10,163 nucleotides of DNA, taken from contig CAJBPC010000165.1 of NCBI GenBank assembly GCA_903957405.1, forward strand, positions 1 to 10,163, read 5' to 3'. The notes beneath the pieces are model-generated. The model did no database searches, was not told the DNA's origin, and saw only the letters and a program-made list of their open reading frames with translations. This DNA comes from an uncultured bacterium. GTDB taxonomy: Bacteria; Bacteroidota; Bacteroidia; Chitinophagales; Chitinophagaceae. This document shows positions 1-6,502 of the stretch, one piece after another; position 1 is the first letter of the stretch, and each line of letters starts with the position of its first letter. Position numbers and translations under genes: made by a program.

Positions 1-276
1 CAACAGGCTCATTTTGCTCCTGAAGAGCACATAGAAAAAAGTGCTGAGTGAAAAAGCCATCAGGTTCAATGGCCACTCCATGATCCAGCGGTTGTACCCG
101 GCATAGTGACAATAAACATGACCCAGACCATGTGCTGCAGCACCAAAGGTGGAGATCAACAGCATAACTTTGAGCAACAATGGCCTTTTAAATCGGACGA
201 GGAGGTCAAAAAAAACCAGTGTCCCCAAAACGAAGACCGTGACATAAGCGTAATTCAAAAGTGTGCTCGAAGACAT
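1..276 (-). CDS. N-terminal part of an unidentified multi-pass membrane protein (runs off left edge)
   Basis: The minus strand is open for 92 codons from an ATG at 276 to the window edge. An in-frame TGA lies 9 bases upstream of the ATG, so the start cannot be much further out. The translation has three strongly hydrophobic stretches, about residues 9-27, 33-52 and 69-85, with a positively charged loop (RFKR, residues 28-31) between the first two, as expected of an inner-membrane protein. The second stretch runs into a histidine series, H49, H53 and H57 (HGLGHVYCH), followed by an aromatic loop (YNRWIMEW). I do not recognise the family and propose no function. There is no clear Shine-Dalgarno sequence. 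The missing C-terminus lies left of the window. Confidence 0.6.
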   Translation of the reverse strand, partial: MSSSTLLNYAYVTVFVLGTLVFFDLLVRFKRPLLLKVMLLISTFGAAAHGLGHVYCHYAGYNRWIMEWPLNLMAFSLSTFFYVLFRSKMSLL

Positions 277-623
277 CAGGTGTCAACAGGATTTTTAAAT
301 ACCGGGATGGAAAGCTGAAATATGAGGATTTCAACCCGTCAGTCCAATTTGCAGGTGTTTCAATAAAAAAGTTCGACCTTTTCAGAGATAAAGGTATCGC
401 ATTAAAGCCTTATCGGGGTGGGAATGAAAAAATGGACATTCAGTAACCCATTCAATGAGTCGATGCCATCGGTGATGACTTTACTTCAAGTGAAAGGGTT
501 GATCAACATGCATCCGATACGGTATCGGGAACCCCGGGTGAAGCATGACAACGAAATGGGATTTTTGGCGTATCGGCATGATGGACACTGGAGTTATCGG
601 CTACTAAAAAGACATATTGAGTT
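277..623. other. Intergenic stretch without a convincing gene
   Basis: These ~350 bases lie between the HD-domain gene and the membrane-protein gene, both read on the minus strand. I find no terminator with a T-run and no RNA gene. On the plus strand an ATG at 424 opens a 67-codon frame ending at 627, overlapping the end of the HD gene antisense; its product is rich in Arg, His and aromatic residues and matches nothing I know. The word TATCGG occurs four times (411, 523, 571, 595). A minus-strand TACCTTTA near 390 resembles a Bacteroidota -7 element (TANNTTTG) but has no obvious -33 partner. The stretch could be a leader for the membrane-protein gene or a decayed gene. Confidence 0.4.
514..528. 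repeat. Short perfect inverted repeat (CCGATA-CGG-TATCGG)
   Basis: Six-base arms match perfectly around a three-base centre. No T-run follows on either strand, so it does not look like an intrinsic terminator. The arm sequence TATCGG recurs nearby at 411, 571 and 595. An operator-like binding site is possible but unproven. Confidence 0.35.
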
Positions 624-1235
624 TTAAGCCAGGCAAACGGCAGGCTGGTGTCGTATGATGAACGAGATCAATTCATCCACGGTCATGCCTGACCGCTGGC
701 ATGCATCAACTATATCTTCTCTGGAGACATTTGCCGCGAAGCTCTTGTCCTTCAGTCTTTTCTTTACGCCTTTGACTTCCATTCCGGAATACCCTTCCGG
801 GCGCATCAGGGAATAGGCGTGTATGAGGCCGCTGAGTTCATCGAAGGCGAAGAGCATCTTATCCATCCTGGTTTCCGGTTCCACTCCGAAATGTACTGGT
901 CCGTGAGATGCTATAGCGTGAATGATTTCCGGATCGATCTGTCGTTTTTCCAACTCTTCGATGATTTTTCTGCAATGCGCTTCGGGCCATTGATCCCAAT
1001 CTGCATCATGGAGCAGGCCTGCCAATTCCCATCTCCAGGCATTTGCGTCATCCATTTGTTCCATTTCCTGTGCCCAATGGTGCATCAATTTTCCGACCTG
1101 CATCATGTGAAGCCTTAAGCGGTCATTCTTCACCCATTCGGAGAGGAGCATGTCTGCTTCCATCCTTGACATGACCTTATGTTTATTGTCGGGATGGCCG
1201 AAGACGGAGCGGCCCAAATTCAGTGAGTGATTCAT
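624..1235 (-). CDS. HD-domain (HDIG-type) metal-dependent hydrolase
   Basis: This is a 203-residue soluble protein of the HD superfamily, whose members are metal-dependent phosphohydrolases. The metal-ligand pattern is present: H43 (RLHMMQVGKLM), the HD pair at 76-77 within LLHDADWDQW, further histidines H106 and H111 (IIHAIASHG), and D132 within FAFDELSGLIHAY, the usual second aspartate of HDIG proteins. The C-terminal part (about 155-200) is helical, as in many bacterial 'HD domain-containing hydrolase' entries. The substrate is unknown and no nuclease or cyclic-nucleotide domain is fused. The chosen ATG is preceded by a purine-rich AAAAAGGGA, but spacing is short; a later start at M22 or M25 would give the more usual length, so the first ~21 residues are uncertain. 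A strong terminator upstream implies its own promoter between about 1236 and 1294. Confidence 0.85.
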   Translation of the reverse strand: MNHSLNLGRSVFGHPDNKHKVMSRMEADMLLSEWVKNDRLRLHMMQVGKLMHHWAQEMEQMDDANAWRWELAGLLHDADWDQWPEAHCRKIIEELEKRQIDPEIIHAIASHGPVHFGVEPETRMDKMLFAFDELSGLIHAYSLMRPEGYSGMEVKGVKKRLKDKSFAANVSREDIVDACQRSGMTVDELISFIIRHQPAVCLA

Positions 1236-1294
1236 GTATCCCTTTTTATCTGAGTGACAGGAATTTCGCAGACCATCGTTGATGGGTCGTTCGT

Positions 1295-1336
1295 AAAAAA
1301 ACCACCTGTGATTCCTGAAGGGGAAACACAGATGGT
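1295..1336 (-). terminator. Rho-independent terminator downstream of the TPR gene
   Basis: On the minus strand a 10-base stem (1327-1336 paired with 1301-1310, with one G-U pair) is followed at once by seven T's (1301-1295). The 16-base loop can itself pair further (GGAA/TTCC), making a long hairpin. It lies 39 bases past the stop of the TPR gene, so it probably ends the gyrA-TPR transcript and insulates the HD-domain gene. Confidence 0.75.
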
Positions 1337-1374
1337 GATTATTTATGTTCGGATAAATGCAATCAGGTCAGTTG

Positions 1375-2724
1375 TCAGACTTTTATTTTTGTGTAGATCG
1401 CATCCCACTTTTTCTCTTCAGCTTCGAATTTCACTTTTTCTACATTGTTTTTTGCGTACTGCCTTTTAAAACCGTAATACTGGATCAGGTCATCTACCAG
1501 GATCTTATAATTTTGTGTCTCGCCTTTACTTTTGGTGTACGTTTTCTCCATGATCGGTTGGGCTTTAAGGAGATATGGCACGGCTTTATCCATGGCCAGT
1601 TCCTGAGCCTTACGAAGACTGTCACGCTTAGCCGTTAAATCTTTTGGAGGCGGCGGCAATTTACCTGCTTTGTCGGGTTTTTGTGCATCATTGAATTTGC
1701 GGATGGCATCATTGACATCAAAGATCTGTGTCCGGATGCGGTCGGATTTGTACCATTGGTGTTTACCGAGATAGAAAGTCGAGCTTGCATCTTCCGGCAT
1801 GGCTTCAGCCGTTTTTGTCAGCAGGGATATCATCTTTTCTTCGTCCTTTGCATATTCCGGCGTCTTCACATCGACATCACGTTCGTTCAATTTGTCAAAA
1901 AGAATCGCAGCATACATCTGGGATATTTTCATGTTACCCGGTTCTTTTGCCACTTTAGCGTCAAGTTTTACCAGTTTGGCATCGGCGTCCTCCATATCGA
2001 GGATAAGGTCTAATTCTTCCAGTGTAAAGAACTGGTCGCTTGGGTAAAGCTCTTTTCCTAGTGAGCGGGTCTTTTCGAAGTTAGCGGCATCGTCTCTCAG
2101 AAAATACTGGTAGGTCATGTACTTGTACATGTCAGCATAATCTCCGCCGCCGATTTTATTATTCGCCAGTTTATTGTAATAGACAAGTGCATCATCAATT
2201 TTACCTGCATTCTGGCAAGACGCACCGGCCAGATAGTTTGCAGATGTGTCAAAGGCCATTGATATCTGGTTGTTCTTGATGAGGAATTCGCTCCATTCGA
2301 TGGCGTTTTTGAAGCTTTCAGAAGACGCATCATACTTCTTATCATTGAAGCTGCTGATTCCTTCGTTGAAGAAAGTGCTGTAATACGTGAATGGAGTGGC
2401 GGAATACGTGGGATCCTGAATGAATTTCCCGGCATTCGTCGGGTCTGCCGCCATGAATTTGCGGTAGGAGGCGATGGATTCATTCATCAGCTTTGCTGAT
2501 TCGGCAGGTTGTGCGCCTTTCATCAAGCCGGCGAGGATTGTGGCTTTTGCGGCATAGAATTCCGGTTTTGTGGTAACCTTTCCTTTTTTCTCCAATTCAT
2601 CAATGGCTTCCTTTGCCTTCGGAAGCTGGTTCAGCATAAGGTATGTCTTTACCTGTTCGAACTGTGCCATGCCTGCATGTGACAACAGCAGGATGCATAC
2701 GCTTAGTGAAATCAGTCGTTTCAT
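1375..2724 (-). CDS. Secreted tetratricopeptide-repeat protein encoded next to gyrA
   Basis: This 449-residue protein begins with a clear Sec signal peptide: KR at 2-3, a hydrophobic core at 4-16, and a likely signal peptidase I site AGMA|QF after residue 20, so it should act in the periplasm. No lipobox or further membrane segment is seen. The rest is alpha-helical with degenerate TPR-like helix pairs, for example about 22-66, 115-148 (FFNEGISSFNDKKYDASSESF), 162-188 and 198-228, later ones near 265-340, a PPPP linker at 357-360, and a charged C-terminal helix. TPR arrays usually bind proteins or peptides; the partner is unknown. The start lies 41 bp after the gyrA stop with no terminator between, so cotranscription is likely. 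From memory, a TPR gene after gyrA is common in Bacteroidota, but no functional link is established. Confidence 0.85.
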   Translation of the reverse strand: MKRLISLSVCILLLSHAGMAQFEQVKTYLMLNQLPKAKEAIDELEKKGKVTTKPEFYAAKATILAGLMKGAQPAESAKLMNESIASYRKFMAADPTNAGKFIQDPTYSATPFTYYSTFFNEGISSFNDKKYDASSESFKNAIEWSEFLIKNNQISMAFDTSANYLAGASCQNAGKIDDALVYYNKLANNKIGGGDYADMYKYMTYQYFLRDDAANFEKTRSLGKELYPSDQFFTLEELDLILDMEDADAKLVKLDAKVAKEPGNMKISQMYAAILFDKLNERDVDVKTPEYAKDEEKMISLLTKTAEAMPEDASSTFYLGKHQWYKSDRIRTQIFDVNDAIRKFNDAQKPDKAGKLPPPPKDLTAKRDSLRKAQELAMDKAVPYLLKAQPIMEKTYTKSKGETQNYKILVDDLIQYYGFKRQYAKNNVEKVKFEAEEKKWDAIYTKIKV

Positions 2725-2765
2725 GATCTTTTATTAAGGATGCGTGTAAGTTACATAATTGTTCA

Positions 2766-5351
2766 TTATTCCGTTTCTCCCTCATCGGTTTTTACCTCGG
2801 ATGCAGGGTTTTCCGGTATGTCTGCATCGGTGATCGCGGGTGTGTCAGCATCATTCATTTCAGGTTCTTCCATTTTGGACTCATCCAGCTGTGTGATTGC
2901 CGCGATTTTATCGCCCTCATCGAGCCGGATCAGCTTCACGCCCTGAGTAGCCCTGCCAAGTTCGCTGATCTTCGACACCGACATCCGTATCGTGACTCCC
3001 GACATGCAGGTGATCATTAGGTCTTCTGTTTCGGAGACGTCCAACATGCCGACAAGGTTGCCTGTTTTCTCGGTCACATTGATGGTTTTAACACCTTTAC
3101 CACCTCGGTTCGTGATGCGGTATTCGTCGATGGGCGTGCGTTTCCCGTAGCCGTTTTCGGATACGACCAGGACTGTCCGAGTGGTATCTGACTTTTCGAC
3201 GCAGATCATGCCAACCACGGCATCTGTATCATTATCAACTTCAATACCGGTCACTCCGATGGCGCCTCTTCCGGTCGACCGCACTTTATCTTCAGGGAAA
3301 CGAATGGCGCGACCGCTCTTTACGGCCATGATGATCTCGGAACTTCCGTTGGTGAGTCTGGCGTACAAGAGCTCATCGCCTTCCACGATGTTGATGGCGT
3401 TTACGCCGTTTGCCCGTGGCCTGCTGAAATCTTCCAAGTCGGTTTTCTTGATGATCCCCTTTCGCGTGCACAAGACTATAAAGTGCGACTTGACGTATTC
3501 CACATCATCAAGTTTTCGCACATCTAGGATGACCCTTATGCGGTCATCCTGCGGCAATTGTATCAGATTCTGGATGGCACGGCCCTTGCTCTGTTTCTCG
3601 CCGTCAGGAATCTGGTATACTTTCAGCCAGTAGCAGCGGCCCTTTTCTGTGAAGATGACGAGTGTATGGTGGGTGGATGCCACGAAAAGGTGTTCGATCC
3701 AGTCTTCTTCCCGGGTTTTTCCGCCTATGGAACCCCTTCCGCCTCTTTTCTGGATGCGGTATTCTGCGGCTGGAGTGCGTTTGATATAGCCGAGATGCGA
3801 TACGGTGATGACGACATCCTCTTCCTTGATCAGGTCGATGAAGTTGACTTCATCTTCCAGATACGTGATCTCTGAGCGACGGGCATCCCCGAATTTATCC
3901 CTGATCTCTTTCAGTTCCGTCTTAATAAGGTCGAAACGCATGCCTTCGTCAGAGAGCAGCAGCTTGAGTTGCGCAATGACCTTCATGATCTCGTCATATT
4001 CCTCCTTGATCTTATCCCGTTCCATGCCTGTCAGTCGCTGCAGACGGAGCTCAAGCACTGCCTTCGCCTGTACTTCCGACATCCCGAACCGAGATATCAG
4101 CCCCTGTCGGGCTTCTTCAGGATTGACGGATTGACGGATCAGGGTGATGACTTCATCGAGGTTATCGAGTGCGATCAGGTAGCCTTCCAGGATATGCGCT
4201 TTCTTCTCGGCTTCCTTCAGTTCATATTTTGCCCGGCGGACGACCACTTCATGTCTGAATTCAATGAATTCAGTGATGAGTTGTTTCAGGTTGAGGGTCC
4301 TGGGGCGCCCTTTTACAAGTGCGACATTGTTAATGCCGTAAGATGTCTGTAGGTCGGTATATTTGAAAAGCTGGTTGACGATGACGCTTGACACGCCGTC
4401 TTTTCGGAGGTCGATGACGATGCGGGTACCTTCTTTTTCGTTGGATTCGTTGTTGACATTGGAAATGCCTTCTATGATCTTCTCGTTCACCAGCTGGCCG
4501 ATACGGGCCGTCAATACGTCGCGGCTGACCTGATAAGGTACTTCCGTGATGACGATCTGTTCCCTTCCGTTGGCTTTTGCATCTACGGTCAGCTTTCCCC
4601 GGAGCACCACTCGGCCCCTGCCGGTATGCATGGCTGCTTTCACCCCTTCCATCCCGTATATCATCCCGCCACCCGGAAAATCAGGTGCCTTGACATACGC
4701 CATGAGTTGGTCGATGGTGATCTCTCTGTCATCTATGAAGGCGATGCATCCGTCAATCACTTCCGACAGGTTGTGCGGGAGCATATTGGTAGCCATACCC
4801 ACCGCGATGCCGCTGCTGCCGTTGACAAGAAGGTTCGGTATGCGTGTGGGCAGCACCGTGGGCTCTTCAAGGGAGTCATCGAAGTTGGGCTGGAAATCCA
4901 CAGTTTCCTTATCGATATCCTCCATCAGGTACGCTGCGTAGCGCTGGAGTCGGGCTTCTGTGTATCGCATGGCGGCAGGACCTTCACCATCCGGGGAACC
5001 GAAGTTGCCCTGCTTGTCGACAGATGGATATCGCATGTTCCACTCTTGTGCCATCCTGACAAGGGTGTCATAAACCGCAGTATCACCGTGTGGATGGTAT
5101 TTGCCAAGCACTTCACCCACGATACGGGCACATTTTTTTGTGGGTTTGTTATAGTCCAGACCCAATCCGTTCATTGCGAATAAAATTCTCCGGTGGACAG
5201 GCTTCAGTCCATCCCGTACATCTGGCAAAGCCCTTCCCACGATAACACTCATGGAATAGTCTATGTACGAGGATTTCATTTGTTCCTCGATGTTCACAGG
5301 TATGATCCGGTCGTTGTCTTTTGTCTGTTCCGGTTGATTTAGTTCGTCCAT
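2766..5351 (-). CDS. gyrA: DNA gyrase subunit A
   Basis: This 861-residue protein is the breakage-reunion subunit of the type IIA topoisomerase that, with GyrB, introduces negative supercoils into DNA. The N-terminal domain shows the winged-helix/QRDR segment KYHPHGDTAVYD (84-95), the catalytic tyrosine Y130 preceded by R129 (AMRYTEARL), and the following core (IPNLLVNGSSGIAVGM). A coiled-coil arm and gate lie at about 360-490. The C-terminal beta-pinwheel starts near 510 and holds a canonical GyrA box, QKRGGRG, at 534-540, which distinguishes it from ParC. Later blades are visible near KKTDL (635-639), RSTGRGAIGV (691-700), NRGGKGV (748-754) and GRATQGVKLI (799-808). The last ~40 residues are acidic and probably disordered. 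Thr91 and Asp95 correspond to E. coli Ser83 and Asp87. The gene ends in TAATGA and is probably cotranscribed with the TPR gene. Confidence 0.98.
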   Translation of the reverse strand: MDELNQPEQTKDNDRIIPVNIEEQMKSSYIDYSMSVIVGRALPDVRDGLKPVHRRILFAMNGLGLDYNKPTKKCARIVGEVLGKYHPHGDTAVYDTLVRMAQEWNMRYPSVDKQGNFGSPDGEGPAAMRYTEARLQRYAAYLMEDIDKETVDFQPNFDDSLEEPTVLPTRIPNLLVNGSSGIAVGMATNMLPHNLSEVIDGCIAFIDDREITIDQLMAYVKAPDFPGGGMIYGMEGVKAAMHTGRGRVVLRGKLTVDAKANGREQIVITEVPYQVSRDVLTARIGQLVNEKIIEGISNVNNESNEKEGTRIVIDLRKDGVSSVIVNQLFKYTDLQTSYGINNVALVKGRPRTLNLKQLITEFIEFRHEVVVRRAKYELKEAEKKAHILEGYLIALDNLDEVITLIRQSVNPEEARQGLISRFGMSEVQAKAVLELRLQRLTGMERDKIKEEYDEIMKVIAQLKLLLSDEGMRFDLIKTELKEIRDKFGDARRSEITYLEDEVNFIDLIKEEDVVITVSHLGYIKRTPAAEYRIQKRGGRGSIGGKTREEDWIEHLFVASTHHTLVIFTEKGRCYWLKVYQIPDGEKQSKGRAIQNLIQLPQDDRIRVILDVRKLDDVEYVKSHFIVLCTRKGIIKKTDLEDFSRPRANGVNAINIVEGDELLYARLTNGSSEIIMAVKSGRAIRFPEDKVRSTGRGAIGVTGIEVDNDTDAVVGMICVEKSDTTRTVLVVSENGYGKRTPIDEYRITNRGGKGVKTINVTEKTGNLVGMLDVSETEDLMITCMSGVTIRMSVSKISELGRATQGVKLIRLDEGDKIAAITQLDESKMEEPEMNDADTPAITDADIPENPASEVKTDEGETE

Positions 5352-5407
5352 ATGCGGGAAATGTATGAGCCTGTTATTTAAACCTTTGTGGTTTATCAGA
5401 ACCGTGG

Positions 5408-5415
5408 CAAAGGTA
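5408..5415 (-). promoter_or_regulatory. gyrA: Candidate Bacteroidota -7 promoter element for gyrA
   Basis: The minus strand reads TACCTTTG, a perfect match to the Bacteroidota sigma-A -7 consensus TANNTTTG. It would place transcription start about 50 bases before the gyrA ATG. No good -33 TTTG is found at the expected ~19-base spacing, so support is partial. Confidence 0.35.
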
Positions 5416-5466
5416 CCTCAAATACCCTGTAAAACGAGGTTTGACAGGTCTACATCCTGCTTGTTT

Positions 5467-5486
5467 TTATCCACGGATGTGGATTA
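5467..5486. repeat. Inverted repeat made of two DnaA-box-like words
   Basis: ATCCAC at 5469-5474 and GTGGAT at 5479-5484 form a perfect six-base inverted repeat around GGAT. The left arm on the plus strand reads TTATCCACG and the right arm on the minus strand reads TAATCCACA; each is one base from the classical DnaA box TTATCCACA. It may be a DnaA site, an operator for another regulator, or chance. Confidence 0.35.
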
Positions 5487-5698
5487 AAAGATGTCCTGCA
5501 TAAAAGGGACAGAAATCAGTATGGATGCGGTTTTTATGAAAAGACCGGAATCTCGTGACGGGGTCGGTCAACAAAACGAAAAACGCAAGGTTGGGCGTCG
5601 CCTTACACTCAACTCCTGCCGTGAATGAACAGGTTCTGAAGGTTTTTTTCGGGTTAGAAGTAAAAAAAAACGGTAGATGAAAGCGCCAAAAAAAAAAA

Positions 5699-5707
5699 TT
5701 ATTCACA
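5699..5707 (+). promoter_or_regulatory. Possible DnaA box (TTATTCACA)
   Basis: This nonamer fully matches the degenerate DnaA-box consensus TTWTNCACA and directly follows an 11-A run. It lies about 50 bases before the GYF_2 gene start. A single match is expected by chance now and then in a few hundred bases, so on its own it is weak evidence. Confidence 0.25.
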
Positions 5708-5758
5708 AATAAGTAACATTTTTAGCGTGTTTTTGGTATTTTCACAGCGAATTATCCT

Positions 5759-6421
5759 TTGAAGAGTTACCTCCTCCTCCGAAACAACAAAAGTTCAGGG
5801 CCATATTCCTATGAGGAATTATTATGTCTCCCCCTGAAGCCACAGGACCTTGTCTGGGTGGACAGGAAAAGTACGCAATGGCGATACCCCTCTGAAATAG
5901 ACGAATTCAAGGCAGTCTCCGGCCTTGGACCGCTACCTGTTGCCCTGGTCGCGATCAAGGAAAAGCCGGTCAAAATTGTCTCGAAGGTCTTTCTGCCATC
6001 TCAATTTCCCGCTGAACAGGAATGTAATATCCTTCCGACCATGGCGGCCTACATACCGTATCAGATCCTGATGGTTGAATCGGGTCTTATCCCGTCCCGT
6101 CAATTGAATAATTCCGGGTCACAAGACAATTTTTCTTTGGCCGGAGCCGATACCGGCCGTCTTTTTGTCCGTTTTCCGGAAGGAATCCTCGAGCAAGGAA
6201 AGGTTGTTGTCCGCATCGGAACGGGATGGGTCAGAAAAAGGGAGCAACTGTCGTATAAAAAAGCATCGCTCACCGGTAAAAAGCCTCCTCTGCAGCCGAT
6301 CATACCGGAGTTCAGGCGCAACGACGATTCTTCCGATTTCGGCGATACGACTCCTGTATCTTCTGAGCGGCGCATCGTGATCGAATTCATGCCAGAGGAT
6401 GACGATCTTTCTTTTTCATGA
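5759..6421 (+). CDS. GYF_2 (DUF4339) domain protein of unknown function
   Basis: This is a 220-residue protein. Its first ~50 residues fit the GYF_2/DUF4339 fold: an initial YLLLRNNKSSGPYS (4-17), then YEELL (18-22), LVWVDRKSTQW (31-41) and a trailing PSEI. GYF-like domains generally bind proline-rich peptides, but the role of DUF4339 in bacteria is largely unassigned. The remainder (about 60-220) has no domain I recognise; it holds beta-like segments (GRLFVRFPEGIL, KVVVRIGTGWV), a basic stretch and an acidic end (EFMPEDDDLSFS). Unlike many DUF4339 proteins, no membrane helix is visible. The start is TTG at 5759: no ATG or GTG lies between it and the upstream in-frame TAG at 5723, and the domain begins immediately after. 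It is followed by the saccharopine dehydrogenase gene after 81 bp. Confidence 0.7.
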   Translation: MKSYLLLRNNKSSGPYSYEELLCLPLKPQDLVWVDRKSTQWRYPSEIDEFKAVSGLGPLPVALVAIKEKPVKIVSKVFLPSQFPAEQECNILPTMAAYIPYQILMVESGLIPSRQLNNSGSQDNFSLAGADTGRLFVRFPEGILEQGKVVVRIGTGWVRKREQLSYKKASLTGKKPPLQPIIPEFRRNDDSSDFGDTTPVSSERRIVIEFMPEDDDLSFS

Positions 6422-6502
6422 ATCTCTTTATCGTTTTTTTCTTTTTCAACTTGAAATCTCGTTGCCATATTTTTTTCGGAATTTCACGTCAAATCAAGCC
6501 GC

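Larger units (their letters stand above)
5352..5758. other. Divergent intergenic region between gyrA and the GYF_2 gene
   Basis: About 400 bases separate gyrA (leftward) from the GYF_2 gene (rightward), so promoters for both directions should lie here. Visible elements are a TACCTTTG -7 element facing gyrA, a perfect inverted repeat at 5469-5484, and A/T runs near the right side: T7 at 5643-5649, A9 at 5662-5670 and A11 at 5688-5698, which could bend DNA or aid promoter activity. A 79-codon minus-strand frame (5467-5706) exists but is poor in coding character. I see no tRNA or other recognisable RNA. Confidence 0.5.

Noticed and set aside
1271..1288. Small hairpin (GACCATC/GATGGGTC) upstream of the HD-domain gene as a second terminator or riboswitch
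   Set aside because: The stem is short with a bulge, no T-run follows on either strand, and there is no extended conserved structure.
2115..2483. 122-codon minus-strand frame inside the TPR gene
   Set aside because: It lies wholly within the TPR coding region in another frame, and its Ser/Arg/Thr-rich product has no domain; it is a shadow of the real gene.
5543..5569. GACCG...CGGTC inverted repeat upstream of gyrA
   Set aside because: Five-base arms with a 17-base loop are expected by chance in a region of this length.
5467..5706. 79-codon minus-strand open frame upstream of gyrA
   Set aside because: Its N-terminus is Phe-rich only because of the A-tracts on the plus strand. It has no recognisable domain and would occupy the region where the gyrA promoter is expected.
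6468..6475. TATTTTTT before the saccharopine dehydrogenase gene as a -7 promoter element
   Set aside because: It is one base from TANNTTTG, but the region is T-rich and the only TTG upstream is 14 bases away rather than about 19, so the match is weak.
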